Shown here: positions 7,046 through 15,842 of the stretch, piece by piece
Layout of the letters: every line of letters begins with the position of its first letter
Numbering within the stretch: the stretch's first letter is position 1
Assembly: GCA_019416685.1 (NCBI GenBank)
Contig: DXWV01000036.1
Location: 8,854-44,244 of the forward strand
DNA: 35,391 nt
Reading direction: 5' to 3'
Origin: Bacteroides sp.
Lineage (GTDB): Bacteria; Bacteroidota; Bacteroidia; Bacteroidales; Bacteroidaceae
Notes under the pieces: generated by a model
Seen by the model: the letters and a program-made list of their open reading frames with translations, nothing else
Database searches by the model: none
What the model was told of the DNA's origin: nothing
Made by a program: the position numbers and the translations under genes

Positions 7046-8137
7046 ATGAACCGTATCTTACTACCCGTTTTCCTCTGCAGTGTGCTACTGAATGCTTGTG
7101 GCGGACAGACAGAAACTCCCAAAGAAATATCTCAGGAACTCTTCCTTACAGACAGTTTACAAAACATAGTATCGGTAGATACTGTATATGCACATGAAGT
7201 AACTGACGAGCTGACTCTCAACGGCAGGGTTACCTTCAACCAGGAACAGGTGGCACGTGTCTTTCCTATTTTCGGAGGTACAGTGACCGAAGTTTCTGCC
7301 GAAATCGGCGATCATGTAAGCAAAGGTGATGTACTTGCCACCATCCGGAGTGGCGAAGTAGCCGATTATGAAAAACAAAAGAAAGAAGCGGAACAACAAC
7401 TTATCATCGCCCGCCGCAACTTGCAATCCGTACAGGATATGTTCGCCTCCGGCATGGCATCAGAACGAGATGTACTGCAAGCCCGTCAGGAACTGAGCAA
7501 TGCCGAAGCAGAAGAAAAGAGAATCACAGAGATCTTCTCCATCTATCATCTTGCCGGAAAATCGCTTTATCTGGTGAAAGCCCCCGTATCAGGTTTTATC
7601 GTAGAAAAGAATATCAATAAAGAGATGCAGATACGTTCGGACCAAAACGATGAGATGTTTATCATCTCCGGGTTGGAGAATGTATGGGTAATGGCAGACG
7701 TATATGAGAGCGACATCAGTAAGGTGCACGAAGGTGCCCCGGTACGTATCACTACCCTCGCCTACCCGGACAAGGAGTTCACCGGAAAGATAGACAAAGT
7801 GTACAACATGCTGAATGATGAAAGCAAAACAATGAGTGTACGAGTAAAACTCACCAATGAAGATTATCTGCTGAAACCGGGTATGTTCACCAATGTATTC
7901 GTGATAAGTAAGACATCCGATAAAAAACTACCTCGTATAGACTCACATGCCCTTGTATTTGAGAATGGTAAAAATTATGTGGTAGTAGCGGCTACCAACA
8001 GTAAGCTCACTATAAAAGAAGTTGAAGTCTATCGGCAACTGAGCAAAGCGTGCTATCTTTCATCAGGTGTACAAGAGGGAGACCGCATTCTGAATAAAAA
8101 TGTATTGCTGGTTTACAACGCATTGAATGCAGATTAA
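7046..8137 (+). CDS. RND efflux periplasmic adaptor lipoprotein (HlyD/CzcB/CusB family)
   Basis: Membrane-fusion protein of 363 residues that links the inner-membrane pump to the outer-membrane channel. The start at ATG 7046 gives a lipoprotein signal with lipobox LLNAC (Cys18). Then follow a biotinyl-lipoyl half-domain (GGTVTEVSAEIGDHVSKGDVL), a helical hairpin of roughly 50-60 residues (YEKQKKEAEQQL...KRITEIF), the second lipoyl half (VKAPVSGFIVEKNINKEMQI), a beta-barrel (NVWVMADVYESDISKV) and a membrane-proximal domain. This order is that of CzcB/CusB adaptors. No His- or Met-rich metal-binding extension is seen. It sits between the outer-membrane factor and the pump, 15 bases before the latter. 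Confidence 0.92.
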   Translation: MNRILLPVFLCSVLLNACGGQTETPKEISQELFLTDSLQNIVSVDTVYAHEVTDELTLNGRVTFNQEQVARVFPIFGGTVTEVSAEIGDHVSKGDVLATIRSGEVADYEKQKKEAEQQLIIARRNLQSVQDMFASGMASERDVLQARQELSNAEAEEKRITEIFSIYHLAGKSLYLVKAPVSGFIVEKNINKEMQIRSDQNDEMFIISGLENVWVMADVYESDISKVHEGAPVRITTLAYPDKEFTGKIDKVYNMLNDESKTMSVRVKLTNEDYLLKPGMFTNVFVISKTSDKKLPRIDSHALVFENGKNYVVVAATNSKLTIKEVEVYRQLSKACYLSSGVQEGDRILNKNVLLVYNALNAD

Positions 8138-8145
8138 AAGGAGGG
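8138..8145 (+). promoter_or_regulatory. Strong Shine-Dalgarno site before the RND pump gene
   Basis: AAGGAGGG lies 7 bases upstream of the ATG at 8153. Near-perfect anti-SD complementarity is uncommon in Bacteroidota and suggests the pump is translated efficiently in its own right. Confidence 0.6.
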
Positions 8146-8152
8146 ACAAACG

Positions 8153-11100
8153 ATGCATAAGTTTATTGACAACATTGTAGCCTTCTCACTGAAGAACAAG
8201 TTTTTTATCTTTTTCTGTACCACGATAGCTGTTATTGCCGGAGTTGTATCTTTTAAACATACTCCGATTGATGCCTTTCCGGATGTAACGAATACCAAAG
8301 TTACCATCATTACCCAATGGCCGGGACGCAGTGCCGAAGAAGTAGAGAAGTTCATCACTATCCCCATTGAGATAGCAATGAATCCGGTGCAGAAGAAAAC
8401 AGATATACGTTCCACCACTCTCTTTGGATTGTCGGTCATCAATGTGATGTTCGAAGATCAGGTGGACGACTTTACTGCGCGACAGCAAGTGTACAACCTA
8501 TTGAATGATGCTGACTTGCCGGATGGGATAACACCGGAGGTACAACCTCTCTATGGTCCAACGGGAGAAATATTCCGCTATACATTGCGCAGTGATAAGC
8601 GAAACGTACGGGAACTGAAAACCATTCAGGACTGGGTGATTGAACGTAACCTCCGTTCGGTATCGGGCGTGGCAGATATCGTTAGTTTCGGTGGAGAGAT
8701 AAAAACATTTGAAGTAAGCGTCAACCCTCACCAGCTCATTAATTACGGTATCACTGCGCTGGAGCTTTACAATGCCATCGCCAACAGTAATATCAATGTG
8801 GGTGGCGACGTGATCACCAAAAGTTCACAGGCATATGTAGTACGCGGCATCGGCCTCATCAACGACCTGGAAGAGTTACGGAACATCGTAGTGAAGAATA
8901 TCAATGGTACTCCTGTGTTAGTACGCCATTTGGCAGATGTACACGAATCCTCCCTGCCCCGCCTGGGACAAGTAGGAAGAATGGATGAAGACGATGTAGT
9001 ACAAGGCATCGTCGTAATGCGTAAGGGAGAAAACCCGGGAGAAGTGATTGATGCCCTAAAGACCAAAATAGAAGATATCAACAAGAATGTATTGCCTAAG
9101 GATGTACAGATTGTGCCCTTCTATGACCGTGAGGACCTTGTAAACCTCGCCGTACGAACGGTGACGCATAACCTGATCGAAGGAATCCTGCTTGTGACCT
9201 TCATTGTACTGATATTCATGGCAGACTGGCGGACTACAGTAGTAGTGGCGGTAGTTATCCCGCTGGCACTCCTCTTTGCCTTTATCTGCCTGCGTGCCAT
9301 GGGCATGTCGGCCAATCTCTTATCGATGGGAGCTATCGATTTCGGTATTATTATAGACGGTGCCGTGGTAATGGTAGAAGGGGTCTTTGTGGCACTCGAT
9401 AAGAAAGCACGGGAAGTGGGAATGCCGGCTTTCAACCGTATGTCAAAAATGGGGCTTATCCGCCACACTGCCAAAGACAAGGCAAAAGCTGTTTTTTTCT
9501 CCAAACTTATTATTATTACAGCACTTATTCCTATCTTCTCGTTCCAGAAGGTAGAAGGCAAAATGTTCTCACCTCTCGCCTATACCCTTGGTTTTGCCTT
9601 ATTAGGTGCGTTATTATTCACCCTTACACTGGTTCCGGTGATGTCGTCTATGCTATTGAAGAAGAATGTACGTGAAAAGAACAACTTCTTTGTCCGCTTC
9701 ATCAACGAGAAAGCAAGTGCCCTGTTCAATAAATGTTATGCGCACCGCAAACTATCCATCGGGTTGGCAAGTATTGTAGCTGTCGTAGGATTATGGATGT
9801 TTACTCTGTTAGGTACCGAATTCCTACCACAGTTGAATGAAGGTTCTATCTACATCCGTGCTACCCTGCCACAAAGTATCTCTCTGGACGAATCGGTGAA
9901 ACTCGCCAACCAAATGAGGCATAAACTCGCTGCTTACCCTGAGGTGAGACAAGTGCTTTCACAGACCGGACGCCCCAACGACGGTACGGATGCAACAGGA
10001 TTCTATAATATTGAATTCCATGTAGATATCTATCCGGAAAAGGAATGGGAAAGTAAACTGAATAAGTTACAACTGATAGATAAAATGCAGAATGACCTCG
10101 CACTCTATCCCGGTATCGACTTCAACTTCTCCCAGCCTATCACGGACAATGTGGAAGAAGCCGCTTCGGGTGTCAAAGGATCTATCGCCGTAAAAGTATT
10201 CGGCAAAGACTTGTATGAGTCCGAAAAGATAGCAGTAGAAATAGACAAAATACTCACTACCGTACAGGGCATCGAAGATCTGGGCGTTATCCGTAATATC
10301 GGACAACCGGAGCTGCGCATTGAATTGAATGAGCAGAGCCTGGCACGCTACGGTGTGGCAAAAGAAGATGTACAATCCATTATTGAAATGGCCATTGGCG
10401 GCAAGTCGGCTTCATTACTTTACGAAGACGAACGCAAGTTTAACATCATGGTGCGGTATAAACCGGAGTATCGCCAGAACGAAGAGGAAATAGGTAAGAT
10501 ACTGGTACCCACCATGAACAGCACCATGATACCCATCAAAGAACTGGCAGAGATAAAGACCATTACCGGACCTCTACTGATATTCCGTGATAACCACACC
10601 CGCTTCTGTGCCGTGAAATTCTCCGTACGCGGACGGGACATGGGAACTGCCGTAACCGAAGCACAGAAGAAAGTAAATGCCTCCATACATCTGCCCGAAG
10701 GCTATACACTGAAATGGACAGGAGACTTTGAGAACCAACAAAGAGCCACGAAACGACTCTCACAGGTAGTTCCGGTAAGCATTGCGATCATTTTTATCAT
10801 CCTGTTTGTGTTGTTCTCCAACGCCCGGGATGCCGGACTGGTGCTGCTGAATGTACCTTTCGCTGCTGTTGGTGGTATTATAGCACTGCTCATCACCCAC
10901 TTCAACTTCTCCATTTCGGCAGGTATCGGATTTATTGCCTTGTTTGGTATCTGCATCCAGAATGGTGTAATCATGATTTCGGATATCAAACACAACATAC
11001 AGGCACGACTCCCCCTGCCAGAAGCGATCAAGACAAGTATGCGTTCGCGTATCCGTCCGGTAGTGATGACAGCAGCTATGGCAGCCATTGGTCTGATGCC

Positions 11101-11278
11101 GGCAGCAATGAGTCATGGTATCGGGTCGGAATCACAACGCCCGTTGGCTATTGTCATCATCGGCGGACTGATAGGAGCTACTTTCTTCGCCCTGTTCATT
11201 TTCCCGCTGATTGTGGAAGTGGTATACGAAAAGATGCTGTATGATAAAGAGGGAAACCTGAATCAGAGAAAGTTATGA
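8153..11278 (+). CDS. Heavy-metal efflux RND pump (CzcA/CusA family)
   Basis: Inner-membrane proton-driven metal exporter of 1041 residues, full length for the HME-RND family. It has an N-terminal helix (FFIFFCTTIAVIAGVVSF), the periplasmic pore domain beginning PIDAFPDVTNTKV, and twelve hydrophobic helices in two blocks of six around large periplasmic loops. Helix 4 carries DFGIIIDGAVVMVE: D396, D402 and E409 match by spacing the proton-relay residues D402, D408 and E415 of Cupriavidus CzcA. The DFG...DG form is that of pumps for divalent ions (Zn, Co, Cd, Ni) rather than the Cu/Ag subtype. The residue after the Glu is Gly where most homologues have Asn (VEN). Preceded by its channel and adaptor genes; followed by a palindrome array and a two-component system that may control it. 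Confidence 0.94.
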   Translation: MHKFIDNIVAFSLKNKFFIFFCTTIAVIAGVVSFKHTPIDAFPDVTNTKVTIITQWPGRSAEEVEKFITIPIEIAMNPVQKKTDIRSTTLFGLSVINVMFEDQVDDFTARQQVYNLLNDADLPDGITPEVQPLYGPTGEIFRYTLRSDKRNVRELKTIQDWVIERNLRSVSGVADIVSFGGEIKTFEVSVNPHQLINYGITALELYNAIANSNINVGGDVITKSSQAYVVRGIGLINDLEELRNIVVKNINGTPVLVRHLADVHESSLPRLGQVGRMDEDDVVQGIVVMRKGENPGEVIDALKTKIEDINKNVLPKDVQIVPFYDREDLVNLAVRTVTHNLIEGILLVTFIVLIFMADWRTTVVVAVVIPLALLFAFICLRAMGMSANLLSMGAIDFGIIIDGAVVMVEGVFVALDKKAREVGMPAFNRMSKMGLIRHTAKDKAKAVFFSKLIIITALIPIFSFQKVEGKMFSPLAYTLGFALLGALLFTLTLVPVMSSMLLKKNVREKNNFFVRFINEKASALFNKCYAHRKLSIGLASIVAVVGLWMFTLLGTEFLPQLNEGSIYIRATLPQSISLDESVKLANQMRHKLAAYPEVRQVLSQTGRPNDGTDATGFYNIEFHVDIYPEKEWESKLNKLQLIDKMQNDLALYPGIDFNFSQPITDNVEEAASGVKGSIAVKVFGKDLYESEKIAVEIDKILTTVQGIEDLGVIRNIGQPELRIELNEQSLARYGVAKEDVQSIIEMAIGGKSASLLYEDERKFNIMVRYKPEYRQNEEEIGKILVPTMNSTMIPIKELAEIKTITGPLLIFRDNHTRFCAVKFSVRGRDMGTAVTEAQKKVNASIHLPEGYTLKWTGDFENQQRATKRLSQVVPVSIAIIFIILFVLFSNARDAGLVLLNVPFAAVGGIIALLITHFNFSISAGIGFIALFGICIQNGVIMISDIKHNIQARLPLPEAIKTSMRSRIRPVVMTAAMAAIGLMPAAMSHGIGSESQRPLAIVIIGGLIGATFFALFIFPLIVEVVYEKMLYDKEGNLNQRKL

Positions 11279-11355
11279 GCAGATTCACCACAGAAGGTAT
11301 GGAAAGGAACGTACCTCGTAGACAAACCTACCGGAGGTCGTAGAGGAGGGATGTT

Positions 11356-11440
11356 AAACATGTACATGTAAAGCAGTGAAACATGTACATCTAAAGCTGC
11401 GAAACATGTACATGTAAAGCAGTGAAACATGTACATGTAA
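11356..11440. repeat. Array of four palindromes ACATGTACATGT with exact 23-nt period
   Basis: The unit AAACATGTACATGTAAAG plus 5 bases begins at 11356, 11379, 11402 and 11425. Three copies have the perfect 12-base palindrome ACATGTACATGT; copy 2 has one change (ACATGTACATCT). Spacers are partly conserved (AAGCAGTGA or AAGCTGCGA). It fills part of the 320-base gap between the RND pump and the response regulator. The rest of that gap shows only the promoter at 11568. Confidence 0.88.
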
Positions 11441-11567
11441 AACAATCCACCTCACCGATGAACGAAAAGTTTCTCAGTGACAAACCCTACGTTCCATACG
11501 GGATCTCACATCACAAGGTTCAAAAGAAAAAACGCCGTATCCCCTGTGTCCTCTGTTGTGAATCTCG

Positions 11568-11575
11568 TATATTTG
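11568..11575 (+). promoter_or_regulatory. Bacteroides-type -7 promoter element before the response regulator
   Basis: TATATTTG followed by C matches TAnnTTTG. A weak -33-like TGTG lies about 20 bases upstream. The start of transcription would be near 11582, giving a leader of about 17 bases to the ATG at 11599. This suggests the two-component genes can be transcribed apart from the efflux operon. Confidence 0.55.
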
Positions 11576-11598
11576 CAAAATACTAAAACAACTCGTTC

Positions 11599-12276
11599 AT
11601 GACAAAGATATTATTAGTAGAAGATGAGATAAACATTGCCTCGTTCATCGAACGCGGATTACAGGAATTCGGCCACACAGTCATCGTAGCACATGACGGT
11701 ACTTCCGGCTGGGAACTGTTGCAGAACGAAGCATTCGACTTGTTGATACTGGACGTCATCATGCCCGGAATAAACGGACTGGACTTATGCAGGCAATACC
11801 GCCAGAGAGAGGGTTATCAGACACCCGTCATTATGCTTACAGCACTGGGCACTACCGATGATATTGTGAAGGGACTCGATGCCGGAGCAGACGATTATCT
11901 GGTAAAGCCTTTCAGTTTTCAAGAGTTGGAAGCCCGTATCAAAGCATTGCTCCGCCGAGGTAAAGAAAGCCAGGCATTACAACTCACCTGCAATGACCTT
12001 ATATTAGACTGTAATACCCGTCGTGCCCAGCGGGGAGAGTTCACCATTGACCTCACCGTAAAAGAGTACCGCCTTCTGGAATACTTTATGACACACCAAG
12101 GCACCGTCCTCTCGCGTCTTACACTATTGAAGGATGTGTGGGACAAAAACTTCGATACCAACACCAATGTGGTAGATGTATATGTGAACTATCTGAGGAA
12201 TAAAGTAGATAAGGATTTTGAGACGAAACTCATCCATACAGTTGTGGGAATGGGGTATATTATGGGAATACAATAA
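11599..12276 (+). CDS. OmpR/PhoB-family response regulator
   Basis: DNA-binding response regulator of 225 residues. Receiver domain at 1-120 with acidic pocket E8-D9, phospho-acceptor D52 (LLILDVIMPG), switch T81 (VIMLTALG) and K103 (DDYLVKPF). The winged-helix domain at about 130-225 has FTIDLTVKEYRLLEYFMTH and VVDVYVNYLRNKVD, then ends HTVVGMGYIMG. Its kinase gene starts 27 bases downstream. The position right after a metal RND pump, with the same gene order as czc/cus loci, suggests it senses metal stress and activates that pump. The link is inference. Confidence 0.93.
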   Translation: MTKILLVEDEINIASFIERGLQEFGHTVIVAHDGTSGWELLQNEAFDLLILDVIMPGINGLDLCRQYRQREGYQTPVIMLTALGTTDDIVKGLDAGADDYLVKPFSFQELEARIKALLRRGKESQALQLTCNDLILDCNTRRAQRGEFTIDLTVKEYRLLEYFMTHQGTVLSRLTLLKDVWDKNFDTNTNVVDVYVNYLRNKVDKDFETKLIHTVVGMGYIMGIQ

Positions 12277-12303
12277 CAGAAAAGATCAAGGGAGGCACAA
12301 AAA

Positions 12304-13644
12304 ATGAAAATAGGATCGAGGATTGCGGTGTTTTATACCATCATCACCGTAGGAGCCATCACTGCAGTAGTCATGGTATTTTACTTTTTCACCTCCCGGT
12401 ATATCAACAATCTATATGACTCTTATCTGATAGAAAAAGCCTATCTAACCGCTCAGAAACATTGGGAAAAGGATGAAGTGGACGAATACAGTTACCGCGA
12501 AATTCAGCAGAAATACAATGAACTATTGCCACAGGCACAGGAAATATTGCTGAACATGGATAGTGTACCGATGGCCATAAATGATTCTCTGAACAAATAC
12601 CTCGACAGTAACCAGCAAGCACGTTTGTTCAAAGATCTCCCGGTCTCCTTCGTTTATGGTAAGCTGAGAGGTGCTGCACTCCACTACCCCGACAATGAAG
12701 GTGATTTTGTTGTTCTGGTAATGGCAAACAATAACTATGGATACGAGATTCAAAAACATATCCTTCTACTCGCCGTATTCCTCCTGCTGATAAGCTGCGG
12801 CCTCATCTATCTCCTCGGAAAAATCTATGCCAACCGTATTCTGCGTCCCCTACAGCACATCCTCAAAGAGCTGAAACGCATTCGCGGAAACAATCTGAAT
12901 GTACGGATGAAAACCTTCGGTAACAAAGATGAACTGGACGAACTTATCAGAACCCTGAATGAAATGCTGGACAGGATAGATACTGCGTTCCAGGCAGAAA
13001 AGTCATTCATCAGCAATGCCTCGCATGAACTGAATAACCCGCTCACCGCCATTCAGGGAGAATGCGAAATCAGCCTGCTCAAAGAACGTTCTGCCACGGA
13101 ATATATAGATTCACTCCAACGCATTTCCACAGAGAGCAAACGCATCATCCTGCTGATAAAACACCTGCTTTTCCTTTCCCGTCAGGATGAAGAGATATTG
13201 CAAAATGCCAGAGAAGAGATAGATCTCGTTGTACTCCTGCGCGACTTGTGTCTGCAATATCCGCAGGTGACATTCAATACAGACAAAATAGAAGGAAACG
13301 TTCGCATCACAGCCAACTTCTATCTGCTGCGTATCGCACTGCAAAACGTAATAGATAATGCCCGGAAGTACTCAAAAGAACAAGTGGACGTCAGTTTAAA
13401 CATTTGTGAAGGATGCCCGGTCATTGAGGTAAAAGACTATGGAATCGGTATTCCGAAGGAGGAGATACATCATATATTCCATTCCTTTTATCGGGCAAGC
13501 AATACACGTGAGTATACAGGACAAGGGATCGGACTGAGTCTATCTATGAAGATATTATCAGTGTATGGTGGTAAAATAGCAATAAATTCAGAAGTAAACA
13601 GCTACACACAAGTAACAATAACCCTTCCGGACATACTAAAATAG
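12304..13644 (+). CDS. Sensor histidine kinase (HAMP-containing, partner of the upstream regulator)
   Basis: Membrane histidine kinase of 446 residues. Transmembrane helix 1 at about 9-30, a periplasmic sensor of about 120 residues, helix 2 at about 151-172 (ILLLAVFLLLISCGLIYLLG), HAMP linker (NRILRPLQHILKELKRIRGNNL), H-box with H241 in SNASHELNNPLTA, N-box NVIDNARKYS, G1 box DYGIGIP, F box FHSFYRA and G2 box GQGIGLSLS. The H-box reads HELNNP where HELRTP is commonest. The periplasmic domain has no obvious His/Met/Cys metal-binding cluster, so its signal cannot be read from the sequence. An AGGGAGG Shine-Dalgarno site precedes the ATG. Its stop is only 2 bases from the stop of the convergent MutS-like gene. 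Confidence 0.92.
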   Translation: MKIGSRIAVFYTIITVGAITAVVMVFYFFTSRYINNLYDSYLIEKAYLTAQKHWEKDEVDEYSYREIQQKYNELLPQAQEILLNMDSVPMAINDSLNKYLDSNQQARLFKDLPVSFVYGKLRGAALHYPDNEGDFVVLVMANNNYGYEIQKHILLLAVFLLLISCGLIYLLGKIYANRILRPLQHILKELKRIRGNNLNVRMKTFGNKDELDELIRTLNEMLDRIDTAFQAEKSFISNASHELNNPLTAIQGECEISLLKERSATEYIDSLQRISTESKRIILLIKHLLFLSRQDEEILQNAREEIDLVVLLRDLCLQYPQVTFNTDKIEGNVRITANFYLLRIALQNVIDNARKYSKEQVDVSLNICEGCPVIEVKDYGIGIPKEEIHHIFHSFYRASNTREYTGQGIGLSLSMKILSVYGGKIAINSEVNSYTQVTITLPDILK

Positions 13645-13646
13645 AA

Positions 13647-15176
13647 TTAAAGTCCGGAGATCCGGCCTACCACTCCATACGCCTCTTGTATGACCTCTTG
13701 CGGATAACCGCAAATATCAAGAATGCGTATGGCATTACGTTCTGTCACCGGACCGGATTTTAGCTTGTAATCAAAAGATAACATACCGTCTTCTACACTT
13801 TCGCAGAAGTGATACAAGTCATATTCAGCCTTTAGTAACGATGCAAGTTCAATGTCATGAGTAGATATGAACACAAGGTTCCTTTGCACTACCAATGCCG
13901 ATAGTACTGCTTTGGCTATGGCAATCCTCTCAATTGTATTAGTCCCCTTAAACAATTCATCCAGCAAAAACAGATGGTTTCCTTCCCGGCTCAGATCAAT
14001 CATCTCCTTAACGGTCTGTACCTCTTGCAGAAAGAAACTTTTTCCTTCCATTAGGCTATCTTCCATATGGATAGCAGAAGCTAACTTCAAATCCGGAGAA
14101 GAACAGAAACGATGTGCAAAACAAGTATGCAACACTCTTGCAGAAAGCAGATTCACTCCTATTGAACGGATAAAACTCGTCTTTCCCGACATATTGGAAC
14201 CGGTAATCAATACAGACCTGCCATAAAGAGTGAGGGTATTGGAAACACAATTTTCTATCAGTGGATGATAGATATCCTCTACTTGAAATGAATTGTCTTC
14301 AGAATCAGACTCCGGCAACGAATAGTAAGGTAATTTACTCCGAAACTCAGAAACAGAACACAATACATCTATCAGCCCGAAAAAACGGAATACCTGTTCC
14401 AGCTTTTGCTGTTTACCCTGTAAAAGAAAAAAGGCACGGGATGCAGAGATCGCTTCGGTCAGAAAAAACATATTAAACAACTCTGTGAAGAAATAAACTA
14501 TGAGAACTATATCGCTTTCAAGACGGATACTCAGACGGAAAGAAGCTAAACGTTTCCTTAAAGGTATTAAATCAGACAGTACTTCCGTAATCTCCTCATT
14601 AACTGAGAGGCAAAGCGGTCGCTTCGTTAATTTCTCAGACTGTTTCAATAAATTCAGTAACTGTGGTACAGAAAACAAGTATCCTTGCATCTCTGTTTTT
14701 TTGCGATAGTGTAATACCAGATTTACCAATAACCCTGCCAGCATTAACCACAGAAACCAGACGGAAGAAGTAACATACAATAACCCCAGAGAAAGTACCG
14801 GAACAAATTGCAATACTCTCAGTAGTAAATAAAAAGAGCGTGAACTGACGGGATGAGTTGCCGAAAGCAACGAGGAAATCGAACAGGCATCCACATGATT
14901 CAACTTTTTCAGCTCATCCTGAATACCACGACGCAATGTGGTATCAGCAGAAAGAGAATCGAGTATCTTCTCCTGGTCTGCTACCTCTGATGTACGGTTA
15001 TAGTGTAGTACATCATACAAATATTGCCTGCCTACACAAGAGGAAGTATGGTCAGCAAACAGGAAAAAATCATCCAGATTCAAATCGTCCCAGGTTCGTT
15101 CGGACAGTAAACCATTAGTGTCCGTCGTAGCTTTATGCTCATGATAAAGTGCAATGTCTGATAGTGTTTCTCTCAT
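13647..15176 (-). CDS. MutS-like ATPase with internal membrane segments, function unknown
   Basis: Protein of 509 residues with the core and ATPase domains of the MutS superfamily but no N-terminal mismatch-binding domain. Two hydrophobic segments at about 117-157 (LQFVPVLSLGLLYVTSSVWF, then LWLMLAGLLVNLVL) should anchor it in the inner membrane; other hydrophobic helices occur near 220-245. The C-terminal ATPase has Walker A GSNMSGKT (from about 326), Walker B LFLLDELFKGTN and a switch histidine in ISTHDIELA, all intact. Start: an upstream ATG at 15203 lies inside the terminator hairpin of the preceding gene, so ATG 15176 is preferred. It resembles the 'MutS-related' proteins of Bacteroidota, whose role is not known; it should not be taken as MutS itself. 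Confidence 0.82.
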   Translation of the reverse strand: MRETLSDIALYHEHKATTDTNGLLSERTWDDLNLDDFFLFADHTSSCVGRQYLYDVLHYNRTSEVADQEKILDSLSADTTLRRGIQDELKKLNHVDACSISSLLSATHPVSSRSFYLLLRVLQFVPVLSLGLLYVTSSVWFLWLMLAGLLVNLVLHYRKKTEMQGYLFSVPQLLNLLKQSEKLTKRPLCLSVNEEITEVLSDLIPLRKRLASFRLSIRLESDIVLIVYFFTELFNMFFLTEAISASRAFFLLQGKQQKLEQVFRFFGLIDVLCSVSEFRSKLPYYSLPESDSEDNSFQVEDIYHPLIENCVSNTLTLYGRSVLITGSNMSGKTSFIRSIGVNLLSARVLHTCFAHRFCSSPDLKLASAIHMEDSLMEGKSFFLQEVQTVKEMIDLSREGNHLFLLDELFKGTNTIERIAIAKAVLSALVVQRNLVFISTHDIELASLLKAEYDLYHFCESVEDGMLSFDYKLKSGPVTERNAIRILDICGYPQEVIQEAYGVVGRISGL

Positions 15177-15192
15177 ACCATAAATATATAAA

Positions 15193-15230
15193 AAGAAAGG
15201 CATCCAAAGAATATCTTCGGACGCCTTTTT
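15193..15230 (-). terminator. Rho-independent terminator of the RRM protein gene
   Basis: On the minus strand, arms AAAGGCGTCCGAAGA and TCTTTGGATGCCTTT (15228-15214 and 15210-15196) pair along 15 bases with two G-U pairs around a 3-base loop, followed by a T-rich tract. It lies between the RRM gene and the MutS-like gene. Confidence 0.78.
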
Positions 15231-15266
15231 ACTATGCGTTACATAGCGTTACCGCTTTTTGTCAGA

Positions 15267-15620
15267 TTAATATCTGTCGCGACCGCCACCGTAGCCACCG
15301 CCACGATTACCGCCACCGTAACCACCACCACGGTTTCCACCGCCGTTGTAGCCACCGCTGCGACGCGGAGCAGATTCTGTCTTAGGACGAGCTACAGATA
15401 CAGCAAGCTTTCTGCCATCTATTTCTGCTTCGTTCAATGCTGCAATAGCCTTATCACCGGCTTCTTCATCTGCCATCTCTACGAAACCATAACCTTTAGA
15501 ACGGCCAGTCTCTCTGTCAGAAATAACTCTTGCTGAGGCTACTTCTCCATACTCTGCAAACAACTCTGTTAAATCGGAATCGCTAATGTTATAGCTCAAT
15601 CCTGCAATAAAAATGTTCAT
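15267..15620 (-). CDS. RRM-type RNA-binding protein with Gly/Arg-rich tail
   Basis: Small cytoplasmic RNA-binding protein of 117 residues. A single RRM fills residues 1-80, with RNP2 IFIAGL at 3-8 and RNP1 KGYGFVEM at about 42-49. Residues 88-117 are a repeat of GGGNRGGGYG units, like RGG tails that bind RNA loosely. Such proteins are common in Bacteroidota and cyanobacteria and have been linked to global post-transcriptional control in Bacteroides. It has its own terminator and an A/T-rich leader of over 100 bases upstream. A weak promoter-like TATATTTA (minus strand) is at 15750-15757. Confidence 0.92.
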   Translation of the reverse strand: MNIFIAGLSYNISDSDLTELFAEYGEVASARVISDRETGRSKGYGFVEMADEEAGDKAIAALNEAEIDGRKLAVSVARPKTESAPRRSGGYNGGGNRGGGYGGGNRGGGYGGGRDRY

Positions 15621-15842
15621 CGAAAAAAAATAATTAATTCTTAAATAATAAAATGATTTTGTTAGAGAAGTCTTGTTAAGGAGATAAATAACTCTGCAAT
15701 AATATTGAGAAGGAACCGATCTTACTTATCAGAAATCTTTAAAACGTGGTAAATATAGACATTAAGTGGGGATTTAGAAAAGAAAAAGGCAATTTCTTTA
15801 AAAATAAATGCAAAAAAGGGGGGAAGGTATTATAAACAGAGC

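Noticed and set aside
11263..11445. Minus-strand ORF of 60 codons across the palindrome array (MFYMYMFHCF...)
   Set aside because: It is the translation of the repeat itself, with low-complexity product and no start signal.
13653..13664. Terminator from CCGGAGATCCGG at the end of the MutS-like gene
   Set aside because: Loop of two bases and no T run on either strand.
15234..15536. Plus-strand ORF opposite the RRM gene, with Ala/Thr/Val repeats
   Set aside because: The repeats are the reverse reading of the GGN codons of the Gly-rich tail.
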